Assembly: GCA_001802795.1 (NCBI GenBank) | Contig: MGZZ01000134.1 | Location: 44,227 to 80,466 of the forward strand | Origin: Ignavibacteria bacterium GWC2_36_12 | GTDB lineage: Bacteria; Bacteroidota; Ignavibacteria; Ignavibacteriales; Ignavibacteriaceae | Direction of reading: 5' to 3' | DNA length: 36,240 bases | In this document: piece after piece, positions 23,821-33,031 of the stretch | How positions within the stretch are numbered: the first letter of the stretch is position 1 | Layout: the number at the start of each line of letters is the position of its first letter | Program-made: the position numbers and the translations under genes | Notes under the pieces: generated by a model | The model's input: the letters and a program-made list of their open reading frames with translations, nothing else | Told to the model about the DNA's origin: nothing | Database searches by the model: none

Positions 23821-25788
23821 ATGAAAAAAATAAATATCATATTATTAATTATAATGGTCGGAATTTATTTCCCTATTTTGGCACAAAACAAAGCTTTGCC
23901 AATTTACACAGCAGCTACAAATAGCAAAGCATATATAATCATTGTAAACGCTCCACAAGAAATGGAAGGTTTTAATGTTTATAGAAAAGCACCGGGGGAA
24001 AATAATTTTAACCGATTAACTCAAAAACCTGTCACTGCAATTGTTGATCCCGGAATAATCAAAGCTGTCTTAAAAGATGATTATGAATGGGTCAATAAAG
24101 CACTCCGGGCTGCCGATGATTTTGAAATTGTAAGAAGGTTGCAGTCTGATCCGGGAACATCTGCCGTTCTTTCACTTTCCAGTTTAAATGTTGCTAAAGC
24201 TGCCGGTAGATTGTTTGTAGACGATAGTGTTGAACAAAACAAAACATACACTTACAAAGTTGAGTTTATTAATTATGAAGGGAAAATACTGGGTGAAGTT
24301 GAAAGAGATATAAAAATTATTTATAAACAACCTCCTGCCCCAACTGTTGTGAAGAGCGATGCCGGGGATAACCTGATAAAAATAAGTTGGGATTACCCGG
24401 CTTATAAAGGAGACCCAAATGATATTGTTGTCGGATTTAATATTTACAGGGACAACGGTGAAAGAAAGTTTGAAAAGATAAACGATGTTCTTATTCTCCG
24501 GCAGGAGGATATAAAGTATCGCACAGATATCAACGTAATTAATAATAAGCCTTACAACTATTTTGTTAAATCTGTTGATTGTATTGGGCGTGAGAGTATC
24601 TCCTCAAACCAGGTAACTGCTACTCCGGTTGATATAACTCCGCCAAAATATCCGGAGGGGCTAAACACTTTTGCAGAAGAAGGACAAATAACTCTTACCT
24701 GGAAAATGAATCTTGAATTGGACGTTTCCTACTATGATGTTTACAGAAGCTTGGAAGTTCTTGAGACTTATGAAAAAATAAATAAAGGACCAATCGCAGC
24801 TGATCAGCCGTATTATTTTGATAAAGATGTATTTGCTGGTCCGTCTTATTATTATAAAGTGCAGGCAATAGATTCGTCCGGTAATATTAGCGAGTTCTCA
24901 AATTCAATATCAGGTAAACCTGCCGATAGCACAGCACCCTCACTTCCAAATAATGTTACAGCAGTAGTGGTGGGACAATATGTTCGTCTAAAATGGGATG
25001 CCCTTCCTGATAAAGATCTAAAAGGATTTTATGTTTATAAAAGAAGAAGTGATTTGGAATTTTTAAGAGTTGTAAACCTGCCAATTGATACCCTGGGATT
25101 TTATGATACAGGTTATAAGAATGAAGGACTATGGCAAGGACGAACTTATTATTATGGAGTAACGGCGGTTGATAATTTTTATAATGAAAGTGAAATGAAA
25201 ATTGTAAAAGTATTAATTCCGGACAATGACCCTCCCAAAACACCGGTAAGCAGCTATGCACGCTCAAATGATGACGGAATAGTAGAAGTAACGTGGCAGC
25301 CCAGTATGTCCCTTGATGCAGCTAAATATAGAATATATCGCTCTGAAGGAAACGAAACGGCTAAAATATTAATTGAAACACCTGATAGCATTTACAAATC
25401 CATTGATTCTTCAGCTGCACGGGGGATTACTTATGGTTATCAAGTTGCTGCTGTTGATAGTTTTGGCAATGAAAGCCTGAAGACTGAAAAGACTACTGTT
25501 GTACCTGCAGATATAATTGCACCGCCCTCACCAGTAGAAATTAAAGCAACAAGTAGTACAAATGGCGTAAGAATAACATGGAGAGCAGTTAGTGTTGATG
25601 ACCTGTTCGGCTACAATGTTTATAGTTCATATCTTCCGAATGGTATTACAAAAAAGCTGAATAATGAGCCGCTACATACAACAGAATTTTTCGATCCCAC
25701 TGGAGTTGAAGGTACATACTATATTGTTTCTTCACTCGATACTTCATTGCACGAAAATAAATCCCAGGCAGAAGAAGCTACAAAATAG
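23821..25788 (+). CDS. Exported fibronectin type III repeat protein
   Basis: A 655-residue protein with a leader (MKKINIILLIIMVGIYFPILAQ) and an AGGAG ribosome site just before the ATG, 11 bases after the TANFOR gene. An N-terminal degenerate domain ('GFNVYRKAPGENNFNRL') is followed by five fibronectin-III-like domains from about residue 175 to the end. Each starts with a Pro-rich linker (PPAPT, PPKYPEG, APSLPNN, PPKTPVS, APPSPVE) and carries the 'IxLTWxxxxDxDLxGYxVYR ... YYYxVxAVDxxGNES' pattern. No catalytic motif or sorting domain is visible. It is probably a periplasmic or surface binding/structural partner of the TANFOR protein (inference from operon and shared FN3 domains). Confidence 0.85.
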   Translation: MKKINIILLIIMVGIYFPILAQNKALPIYTAATNSKAYIIIVNAPQEMEGFNVYRKAPGENNFNRLTQKPVTAIVDPGIIKAVLKDDYEWVNKALRAADDFEIVRRLQSDPGTSAVLSLSSLNVAKAAGRLFVDDSVEQNKTYTYKVEFINYEGKILGEVERDIKIIYKQPPAPTVVKSDAGDNLIKISWDYPAYKGDPNDIVVGFNIYRDNGERKFEKINDVLILRQEDIKYRTDINVINNKPYNYFVKSVDCIGRESISSNQVTATPVDITPPKYPEGLNTFAEEGQITLTWKMNLELDVSYYDVYRSLEVLETYEKINKGPIAADQPYYFDKDVFAGPSYYYKVQAIDSSGNISEFSNSISGKPADSTAPSLPNNVTAVVVGQYVRLKWDALPDKDLKGFYVYKRRSDLEFLRVVNLPIDTLGFYDTGYKNEGLWQGRTYYYGVTAVDNFYNESEMKIVKVLIPDNDPPKTPVSSYARSNDDGIVEVTWQPSMSLDAAKYRIYRSEGNETAKILIETPDSIYKSIDSSAARGITYGYQVAAVDSFGNESLKTEKTTVVPADIIAPPSPVEIKATSSTNGVRITWRAVSVDDLFGYNVYSSYLPNGITKKLNNEPLHTTEFFDPTGVEGTYYIVSSLDTSLHENKSQAEEATK

Positions 25789-25801
25789 ATCAAGAATAAA
25801 T

Positions 25802-27859
25802 ATGGAAAAAATGTTAAAGTATATAGTTCCGGCTTGTCTAATATTTTTATACACTAATAATATTTTGGCACAACAGCCCTCTAAGATAACTGCTATTGCA
25901 ATTGAAATATATCAAGCCGGTAACTCAGAAGAAGCAATAAGGCTACTACAACAAGCCATTAGCATAGATCCTAATTTTCTTGACGCAACATTGATTCTTG
26001 GACAAATATATCTTGAAACTAACCAGCCTAAAAGTGCTAAAAACATATTACTCAAGTCATTAGAAATAATAAAAGATAATCCTGAAGTACACTATGCTTT
26101 GGGAGTTGCATATTTTAATATGCAAAATTTCGATAGTGCAGTTGTTCAATGTAAAATAGTTCTGAAATTAGATCCCAAAAGTAAGGCTGCGCTGGAATTA
26201 ATCTCCTTGAGTTATTTAAATCTAGGAGTAATGGCCTATCAGGATAATAAAAAAAATAAAGCTATAGAAAAATTCAGGCAAGCTATAGAATCTAATGAGC
26301 AAAATATACAGGCATTTAAAAACCTAGCTGTGACAACTTATGAACTTGGTAATAAAGAAGAAGCCGAAAGATTTATAAAAAGAGGATTAAAAATTGAAAC
26401 CAAGGATAAGATTTTATTAAAAATTTTAATTCAGATTTATGTTGATGCAAATAAATTGCAGGAAGCTTTGGAACCAGCCGAAAAATATTATAAATCTTAT
26501 CCCCGGGATGTAGATGGTGCGCTTCAATTAGCTTACCTGTATCGTTTTAACAACCAAGGTGATAGAGCATTTGATATATACGAAGAATTACTGAAGCAAT
26601 TTCCGGATGAACAGAGAATTTATGATGATTATTCAGAGCTTTATAAGTACAAAGGTAAATTCGATGAAGCCGTTAGTATTTATATGAAATCTCTTAATCA
26701 TCTTAATGATAAAACTTTGATATATGAAAAAGTTGCAGAGATTTATATTGAAGCAAAAAGGTATGAAGATGCAAGAAAGGCATACCGTAACGCTCTAGTT
26801 AGTTCAAGAGATAGTGCCAGGGTATATCATAAAATTGCACTTACTTATATCACCGAAAAAAATAAATGGGAAGCTATTCAAATACTTCAAGTAGGATTAA
26901 AAAGTTCTCCAAATAATTGGGATTTGTACCGAGAACTCGGAAAGGTTTTGGAAGATTCTTCTTCATACAATGCGATACAAAATTATGAATTTATGCTAAA
27001 ACTACGCCCAGATGATCCATTTCCTTATATACGGCTTGGTGTTATATATAATAATATTGATTCGACTAAACTTGCTTCTGAAAATTGTCAAAAAGCAATT
27101 GATTTAGGAACAGAGTTACCTCTCCCGTATCATATTTTAGCTGAAATACAAAAAGAAAAATTAGACACTGCCAGTTTCCAAAAAAATGAGGTATTATCAA
27201 TTTCAAAGTCTCTAAAAATAATAGCACAATTAAAATCTGATTATCTTGGAAAGTTTAGCAAAGGTATTGGCAAATTGGATTATACTAAAATTGAGAAAAT
27301 GAAAACTGATTCTGAAATAATATTAGAATTTACTCAAAATTTACTTAAGCAAGGTTTAGAAAATTTATTACAAGTAAACAAACCAACCTACCTTGAAAAT
27401 GAAATAATTCAATGGAGAAAAGACTATTCCCAAAATCCATTATTGCTTGAGTACCTTGGGAAAATTTATGAAGAAGAAAACAAAATTGATAATGCATTAT
27501 CTGTGTACAAGGAACTCATCAAATTTCATCCGCAAGAAAAAGAAGGGCATATAGGAATGGGAAGGATTTTGACTTTAAAAGGGGATCTCAGAAGTGCTAT
27601 ACTTGCCTATAAGCGGGCTCTTACAATTGATAGTCAGGATGAAATAATTTATGAGAATTTAATTTATTTAAGTCGTGCTACCGAAACGACTAACGAACTA
27701 ATTAATAGTTGGAGTCTTTTAGAAAAACGTGAACCAGAAAATAACATTTTACTTTCGAATTTTGCAAAAATCTTAAGGATTGAAAATAAAACTGATGAGT
27801 TGAAGAGGGTAGAAAAAAAGCTCGAACAAATTGTCTCAAACGAAAAAAACAGGGAATAA
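25802..27859 (+). CDS. Exported tetratricopeptide-repeat protein
   Basis: A 685-residue protein. I start at ATG 25802, which gives a proper leader (about residues 5-22, ending ILAQ) 13 bases after the FN3 gene. The open frame extends back to 25664, but that part overlaps the FN3 gene and lacks a leader. From residue 25 to the end there are at least a dozen TPR units of 34 residues ('A..L..LG..Y...G....A...Y..AL..DP'), with a less regular insert at about 455-545. TPR solenoids hold protein complexes together, so it could scaffold the envelope assembly of this operon. No membrane anchor other than the leader is seen. It is cysteine-poor and Lys/Glu-rich. Confidence 0.85.
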   Translation: MEKMLKYIVPACLIFLYTNNILAQQPSKITAIAIEIYQAGNSEEAIRLLQQAISIDPNFLDATLILGQIYLETNQPKSAKNILLKSLEIIKDNPEVHYALGVAYFNMQNFDSAVVQCKIVLKLDPKSKAALELISLSYLNLGVMAYQDNKKNKAIEKFRQAIESNEQNIQAFKNLAVTTYELGNKEEAERFIKRGLKIETKDKILLKILIQIYVDANKLQEALEPAEKYYKSYPRDVDGALQLAYLYRFNNQGDRAFDIYEELLKQFPDEQRIYDDYSELYKYKGKFDEAVSIYMKSLNHLNDKTLIYEKVAEIYIEAKRYEDARKAYRNALVSSRDSARVYHKIALTYITEKNKWEAIQILQVGLKSSPNNWDLYRELGKVLEDSSSYNAIQNYEFMLKLRPDDPFPYIRLGVIYNNIDSTKLASENCQKAIDLGTELPLPYHILAEIQKEKLDTASFQKNEVLSISKSLKIIAQLKSDYLGKFSKGIGKLDYTKIEKMKTDSEIILEFTQNLLKQGLENLLQVNKPTYLENEIIQWRKDYSQNPLLLEYLGKIYEEENKIDNALSVYKELIKFHPQEKEGHIGMGRILTLKGDLRSAILAYKRALTIDSQDEIIYENLIYLSRATETTNELINSWSLLEKREPENNILLSNFAKILRIENKTDELKRVEKKLEQIVSNEKNRE

Positions 27860-27876
27860 ATTAATATTTTACCCAA

Positions 27877-29556
27877 ATGAAACGGGTAGTTGGTATATCC
27901 TTTCTATTTATTTTGGCAAATCTATTTTCGGCTATTGCTCAAGAGAAGACCGACACAAGCAGTGGTACGGATGAAATTCTTTCCAGAGCATTTCAGATTA
28001 GTGGACAGTTAGGTTTATATGGGGAACTTTACACCATTCATGGTAAAGATAATCGTAGACCACCAGCAACTGGCCGAATATTTTTTCAACCAACAATAAC
28101 CCTCTTTAATAACTTTAGTATTTACTTTGACATCTTTATTTCTACAGAAGGAAGTCAGGCCAGGCAGCAGCTTAGTACACTTTCGCTACACCCCGGATGG
28201 AGCTGGGGAAAAGCACATCTTGGCACTTTCAATCATCAATTTACACCACTGACGCTAAGCGGAGAAACTATAACAGGTGGTGGATTAGAATTGTTCCCGG
28301 GAATATTCAGATTAGAAATTGTTGGTGGGAGAACGAGGAGAAAAGTTAATAATGGTATTTATAATTCGACATATACAAGGCATTTATACGGAGTTAAATT
28401 AGGATTAATTACCGGAGAAGGTTCTTCTACTAATATAAATATTGTAAAAGCTAAAGATGATATTTCATCTCTTCCTAAAATTACGACTGCTGGGGTAGAT
28501 AGTGATTCAACTGAATTACAGTACAGAATAACACCGAAGGAAAATTTAGTACTCAGCATGAATACAAATTTTAACTTTTTAAAACTCTTCAATTTTAGTG
28601 GTGAAATAGCTGGTAGTGTATTAAGTAACAATTTAAATAGCTCAGTAATCGAAAGTGATGATATCCCAAAGTTTGTTAATAATCTATTCAAAATTAGAAC
28701 CTCAACAAATGTTGATTTTGCATATCAAGCAGGTTTTAAATTTAATTATGATATTGTAAATGTCGGGGTATTCTATTCTGTTATTAACCCTGGGTATCAA
28801 TCACTTGGAATAACTAGTAATATCAATGACGAGAGAACTATTAAAGCAGAAGCCGGCATTAGCTTGTTGGAAAAAAAATTAACGTTAAGAGGTAACTATC
28901 AAATTCAGAATAATAATTTGCTTAATCAAAAACTATTTACATTAGTAAGAACTTCATTTGGAATATCAACCACATATCAACCAATCAATACTGTTTCCTT
29001 ATCTATTAATATGTCCAGAAATATAATGAAGAATGATACAGAATTAGAGACTAATAAAATAGAAAACCTGGTTTCACTTTATTCAATAAATACTTTATGG
29101 CAATTAGATGTATTAAATATGAAACATTCACTTTCCGTAAGTTATTCTCACCAAAAGTCGGAAGATTTAAATATTCTTCGGAAAGATTATTCCTCAATTT
29201 CGAAAAACATTAATATGGGAATTACTACATTATTTAATAATAACTGGACGTTATCGCCTATGGTTTCAATTAATATTTTTGAAGTGCCTAATAGGACTTA
29301 TCAGGCGACACAAACATATAGCATGATGGCTATGATTAGAATGTTAGAGTCTAAATTATCTAATTCATTTACGCTTAGTTATATGAACTCAAGTGATATA
29401 AATTCTGTGATGTTTACTCTTCAATCAAGTTATAATATTTCCAAATACGATGTTGTTCAGTTTACTTTGAGGACATCAATGTATTTCGGAAAATTAGAAA
29501 ATGTACATGATTTTAAAGAACATCGTGGAACAATAAACTTTGTCCATAGATTCTAA
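27877..29556 (+). CDS. Outer membrane beta-barrel protein, last gene of TANFOR operon
   Basis: A 559-residue exported protein with a leader ending AIAQ at about residue 22. After it come regular alternating strands with Tyr, Phe and Trp belts ('FQPTITLFNNFSIYFDIFIS', 'NVDFAYQAGFKFNYDIVNVGVFYSV', 'MFTLQSSYNISKYDVVQFTLRTSMYFG'). The C terminus ends in Phe (INFVHRF), the usual outer membrane insertion signal. There is no plug or TonB box, so it is a plain barrel; it may anchor or transport the other operon products. No named family was recognised. The start is 17 bases after the TPR gene and no terminator is seen after the stop. Confidence 0.75.
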   Translation: MKRVVGISFLFILANLFSAIAQEKTDTSSGTDEILSRAFQISGQLGLYGELYTIHGKDNRRPPATGRIFFQPTITLFNNFSIYFDIFISTEGSQARQQLSTLSLHPGWSWGKAHLGTFNHQFTPLTLSGETITGGGLELFPGIFRLEIVGGRTRRKVNNGIYNSTYTRHLYGVKLGLITGEGSSTNINIVKAKDDISSLPKITTAGVDSDSTELQYRITPKENLVLSMNTNFNFLKLFNFSGEIAGSVLSNNLNSSVIESDDIPKFVNNLFKIRTSTNVDFAYQAGFKFNYDIVNVGVFYSVINPGYQSLGITSNINDERTIKAEAGISLLEKKLTLRGNYQIQNNNLLNQKLFTLVRTSFGISTTYQPINTVSLSINMSRNIMKNDTELETNKIENLVSLYSINTLWQLDVLNMKHSLSVSYSHQKSEDLNILRKDYSSISKNINMGITTLFNNNWTLSPMVSINIFEVPNRTYQATQTYSMMAMIRMLESKLSNSFTLSYMNSSDINSVMFTLQSSYNISKYDVVQFTLRTSMYFGKLENVHDFKEHRGTINFVHRF

Positions 29557-29580
29557 TATAATTTGAAGAGTATTCTTTAA

Positions 29581-29720
29581 CTATGATTATAGAAAGAATA
29601 ATAGGAGATAAAGAAGTCATTCGTGGTCTTGATTCCTAGAATTGTTGATCCAAATTCAAACATCTTTAAACAAATTTAATTGTTTTTCATAGAAAGCTGT
29701 TTCAATTATAAATGAAGCTT
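29581..29720 (+). pseudogene. Decayed, internally deleted copy of the following gene
   Basis: 29581-29634 matches 29837-29890 closely (both contain GAAAGAATAATAGGAGATA and TGGTCTTGATT), and 29644-29720 matches 30181-30256 (both contain AAAGCTGTTTCAATTATAAA). About 290 bases between these two segments in the intact gene are missing, and stop codons interrupt the frame. This is therefore the relic of a tandem duplicate of the gene at 29758. Confidence 0.85.
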
Positions 29721-29757
29721 TGGTTCTATCGGAATTTTATTGAGTCAGGAGTTATAT

Positions 29758-30711
29758 ATGAAACACTTAATAACTTTATTCTCAATTTTATGTTTGATTA
29801 CCATTTCACTAACACACGCGCAAATTCAACAAACCACTATGATTAAAGAAAGAATAATAGGAGATAGGGAAGTTATTCTTGGTCTTGATTATTTGTATCG
29901 TAATTCGATGAAGATGCATGAAAGAAAAACATTATTACCGTGTGCTGATACTTTAGTTAAAAAATTATCGATTCCTATTGAAGATGTTCCCATTGAGGGC
30001 TATTACTCAGAAACTCCTGAGTTAACATATTATTTTAAATTGATTAAAAGCCTTCAAAATGTTAATATTGTTAGAAGATCTGAAATTTCAGATATGAAAG
30101 AATATCAGAAGTTATTAGAAGTATTTGGCTCACCTATATATGGTGAATCTAATTTCGAAAATTCAATATTTCCTCATGCAGTTGATCCGATTTCGACATC
30201 TTTGAAGAAATTTAGTCCTGCTTGGTGGAAAGCTGTTTCAATTATAAATGAAGCTTATGAAAACATAAAAGATAGTAATAATTTTTCACTGACAGGAATA
30301 GGTATATTAACAAAGGACCCAGTTGTTATAACGGCATTAAGAGAATCTGCTGTATTATTTTTAAGCGTTGAAAGAGCAAGTCCGGAAACACCCAAATATC
30401 AATATATCTGGAGTGTAAGCAGCAATATTGAAAATCTAATAAATATGTTCATTTATGAGTTTAATAAATTTATTCCCTATAAAATATTATACGCAAATAA
30501 GAACAATTCAGAATATTTCTATAATGCATATGAAGAAAACAGACTAATAGGTAGGTGTGTGTGTATAGGTAAGGATAATAGTTTAAATAAATATTACCAC
30601 TGGGCTATTAATAAAAAAGATAGCTCTGATGAATTAAATTTTGTTGAATTCTGGGATGATAAAATTTGGACAACTGAACAATATCGTTTAAACATATACA
30701 GGTCCGAATAA
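29758..30711 (+). CDS. Exported protein of unknown function
   Basis: A 317-residue protein with leader MKHLITLFSILCLITISLTHAQ. The ATG 29758 is chosen over the upstream TTG 29740 because it has CAGGAG in front and starts directly with the leader. The mature part is mixed alpha/beta ('ERIIGDREVILGLDYLYRN', 'AWWKAVSIINEAYENIKD', and a Tyr/Trp-rich C terminus 'KYYHWAINKKDSSDELNFVEFW'). No known domain was recognised and no sorting domain is present. A broken copy lies directly upstream. Its leader and preceding bases are closely related to those of the gene at 31584, although the mature proteins differ. The ClpP-like gene starts 19 bases after it and may be co-transcribed. Confidence 0.7.
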   Translation: MKHLITLFSILCLITISLTHAQIQQTTMIKERIIGDREVILGLDYLYRNSMKMHERKTLLPCADTLVKKLSIPIEDVPIEGYYSETPELTYYFKLIKSLQNVNIVRRSEISDMKEYQKLLEVFGSPIYGESNFENSIFPHAVDPISTSLKKFSPAWWKAVSIINEAYENIKDSNNFSLTGIGILTKDPVVITALRESAVLFLSVERASPETPKYQYIWSVSSNIENLINMFIYEFNKFIPYKILYANKNNSEYFYNAYEENRLIGRCVCIGKDNSLNKYYHWAINKKDSSDELNFVEFWDDKIWTTEQYRLNIYRSE

Positions 30712-30730
30712 ATTTAAGGGTCAACCATAA

Positions 30731-31291
30731 ATGTCAGAGCCTAAAACCATTTATATCAATTTCTATGATTCTATTACTCCTGATCATGTAAAACATATAA
30801 TGGCTTCTCTTTCAGAAATCATCAGTAAAGAAAAACCAGATAAAATTTATTTTCTTTTTTCATCTTGTGGTGGTTCTGTAGAAGCCGGAGTTGTTTTATA
30901 TAATTTTATTCGTTCACTGCCGGTAGAAATAATAATGCATAATACTGGTAGTATTGATTCTATAGCAAATATTGTATTTCTTTCGGCAAACACACGGTTT
31001 ACTTCAGACCATTCATCTTTCTTGTTTCATTGCATTATTCAACCTGTCAATGCAAACACAAACCTTACAAAAAGCCAATTACAAGAACTTATCAGCGGCA
31101 TCAATATTTCCGAAAATAAAATCGCAAGTATAATTGCTGAAAGAACTAAATTACCACTTGAAGAGATTAGAGAGCTTTTTTTGCAAGGGGAAGCTAAAAA
31201 TCCTACTTTTGCTCTCCAAAAAGGAATTGTTCACGAGATTAAAAATCCTTCAATTCCTAAGGGTACTGAGCTTCTCTCTTTTAATCTGTAA
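30731..31291 (+). CDS. ClpP-like serine protease fold protein
   Basis: A 186-residue protein without a leader, hence probably cytoplasmic, with a weak AAGGG ribosome site. The ClpP/crotonase pattern is visible: 'IYFLFSSCGGSVEAGVVLYNFIRSLP' with the GGSV oxyanion loop at residues 47-50. 'GSIDSIANIVFLSA' places the candidate nucleophile at S77, and 'SSFLFHCI' places the candidate base at H100. The third catalytic residue (Asp in the 'RDxxxxxEAxEYGLVD' part of ClpP) is not obvious; the matching C-terminal segment reads 'AKNPTFALQKGIVHEI'. It is clearly not the housekeeping ClpP, and no Clp ATPase is nearby. It could be a stand-alone peptidase or an inactive relative, perhaps working with the unknown protein before it. 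Confidence 0.75.
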   Translation: MSEPKTIYINFYDSITPDHVKHIMASLSEIISKEKPDKIYFLFSSCGGSVEAGVVLYNFIRSLPVEIIMHNTGSIDSIANIVFLSANTRFTSDHSSFLFHCIIQPVNANTNLTKSQLQELISGINISENKIASIIAERTKLPLEEIRELFLQGEAKNPTFALQKGIVHEIKNPSIPKGTELLSFNL

Positions 31292-31408
31292 TAATATATC
31301 CGGGGAAAATAATTATCGGAATTGACCTAAAAAGGAATTTCGCTTTAGTTTTTTTACAATATCACCGCAAATATAGCCGCACTTAATAAATAAAAAAATA
31401 ACTTTACT

Positions 31409-31470
31409 CAAAATTGATAGTTTTTTACTCAAAATTGGTAGAAAAACCATTCTTTAAATCTTACCATACT
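31409..31470 (+). promoter_or_regulatory. Direct-repeat regulatory element, copy 2 (upstream of tail-fibre-like gene)
   Basis: This is the second copy of the 62-bp element at 16779-16840. The two half-sites are longer and clearer here: TTTACTCAAAATTGATAG (from 31403) and TTTACTCAAAATTGGTAG (from 31424), again 21 bp apart. It ends about 113 bases before the ATG at 31584. The rest of the gap 31292-31583 holds no gene and no good terminator. Confidence 0.6.
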
Positions 31471-31583
31471 GGTAGTATTTAGTTGAACTCTTAAAAACCT
31501 AAAAGAAGGTTTTTATATGAAATGAAGAGTAACCAATAAACCATTTAATTCTATCACAGTTTTATTAAAGTCAGGATATATAT

Positions 31584-32435
31584 ATGAAACACATAATTAC
31601 TTCATCCACACTTTTCTTTTTGATTTTTGCCTCACTGACACAAGCTCAAATTCCGCAAACCATCAGCTACCAGGGAGTTCTTACTGATAATGCCGGTATA
31701 GTAGTTCCCAATGATAATTATACTCTTACATTCAGATTATATGATGCCATCACTGGCGGTACTCTTCTTTGGGAAGAATCAAGAATTATTCCTGTAGAAC
31801 AAGGTTTGTTTGAAGTTATTCTTGGTGAAGTAGTGCCAATTACTTTGCCATTCAATCAACCATACTGGCTTGGTATTACAGTGGGTACAGATCCGGAGCT
31901 TTCTCCTAGAGCTGCATTAAGTTCTGTTGCTTACAGCTTTAATGCAGGAAACATCGTGGATAATTCCATTACAACAAATAAAATTGTAGATGGTGCCGTA
32001 ACGCAATCAAAAATATCATCGGATGTAACATTGCCTCCGGGTGGTAATGCCGGAGGTGATTTATCAGGTACGTTTCCTAACCCTATTATCGCAGATAACA
32101 AAATTACTTCACAAAAGATTCAGGATAGTTCAATTACTCTAAACAAACTTTCTCCAGAGGCAAAAATAGCAGGTGGTGATTTATCAGGATTCTATCCAAA
32201 TCCATTTATCAGTAATAATAAGGTTGTTAAAAGTATTAATGGGATTAAAGATGATGTTAGTATTATAAGTATTGACCCCGGTCCTGGTCGTATTCTCATA
32301 TCTGAATCTGAACAAGGCAACTATATAATGATTCAGCTCGATGGGTATTATAATTATAGTATAGATGCCCTTTGGGTAAAAGTGATTGAATTAACAAAGA
32401 GAATTGAAATACTAGAGAAAAAAGACAGTTACTAA
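31584..32435 (+). CDS. Exported tail-fibre-like / S74-like surface protein
   Basis: A 283-residue protein with leader MKHIITSSTLFFLIFASLTQAQ. The N-terminal domain 'TISYQGVLTDNAGIVVPNDNYTL', 'FRLYDAITGGTLLWEESR', 'YWLGITVG', 'PRAALSSVAYSFNA' is widespread in Bacteroidota surface proteins. It is followed by 'NSITTNKIVDGAVTQSKI' and two 'GGDLSGxxPNPxI' units, the repeat style of trimeric phage tail fibres and collagen-like shafts. The C-terminal helix 'DALWVKVIELTKRIEILEKK' looks like a short coiled coil. An S74 auto-cleavage domain is absent, so this may be a short or truncated member. Its upstream direct repeats suggest control by an AraC-type regulator. Confidence 0.75.
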   Translation: MKHIITSSTLFFLIFASLTQAQIPQTISYQGVLTDNAGIVVPNDNYTLTFRLYDAITGGTLLWEESRIIPVEQGLFEVILGEVVPITLPFNQPYWLGITVGTDPELSPRAALSSVAYSFNAGNIVDNSITTNKIVDGAVTQSKISSDVTLPPGGNAGGDLSGTFPNPIIADNKITSQKIQDSSITLNKLSPEAKIAGGDLSGFYPNPFISNNKVVKSINGIKDDVSIISIDPGPGRILISESEQGNYIMIQLDGYYNYSIDALWVKVIELTKRIEILEKKDSY

Positions 32436-32483
32436 TTATAAGAACATTATGAACATTATAAAGGTAAGGGGGAATGAATAATT

Positions 32484-33005
32484 ATGTATATAAAAAATTT
32501 TATATTTTTTAATCTTGTTATATTAATCTGCGCTCCTCTGGTTGTATCCCAATACAAAATAGAAAAATATATTTTAAGCAGTGCCGGCACTAATAGCATA
32601 AATTCAAACTTCAGACTAAAAGGAACATTAGGAGTGCCGTTTACCCAAGAGATGCAATCAGCTTCAACCGTAATAAAACCGGGCTTCTGGAATTCGGTAA
32701 TAATAATTACGGATGTTGATGAAGAGGTAGAATTGCCAAAAGAATTTGCACTTTATCAAAACTATCCTAATCCCTTCAACCCTGCTACAACAATAAAATA
32801 TGAGTTACCAAAAGAGGTCCCTGTTATATTAAAAGTATATAATATTTTAGGTCAGGAAGTGGAAACATTAGTTAATTCTATTCAGCAGGCGGGGAGATAT
32901 GAAATAGTATGGAATGCTTCAGGATTAGCAAGCGGCTTTTATCTTTACATGATTGAAACCGGAACCGGGTTTGTCTCGGTAAAAAAGCTTATTCTATTAA
33001 AGTAA
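32484..33005 (+). CDS. Small T9SS cargo protein
   Basis: A 173-residue protein with a leader (about 1-22, ending VVSQ). A short mature part, 'YILSSAGTNSINSNFRLKGTLGVPF', occupies about residues 30-75. A full type A sorting domain fills about 84-173 (QNYPNPFNPATTIKYELP to KKLILLK). The mature region after cleavage of leader and sorting domain would be only about 60 residues. Its sorting-domain loop 'TTIKYELPKEVPVILKVYN' shows the ordinary form without the repeat-derived words seen in the 7502, 9982 and 35714 genes. It starts 48 bases after the preceding gene, so they may be co-transcribed. Confidence 0.85.
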   Translation: MYIKNFIFFNLVILICAPLVVSQYKIEKYILSSAGTNSINSNFRLKGTLGVPFTQEMQSASTVIKPGFWNSVIIITDVDEEVELPKEFALYQNYPNPFNPATTIKYELPKEVPVILKVYNILGQEVETLVNSIQQAGRYEIVWNASGLASGFYLYMIETGTGFVSVKKLILLK

Positions 33006-33031
33006 TACAATTCTATTGAAAGAGGTTTTAA

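Noticed and set aside
25664-25801. Longer N terminus for the TPR protein
   Set aside because: It overlaps the FN3 gene by 125 bases and would hide the obvious signal peptide that begins at ATG 25802.
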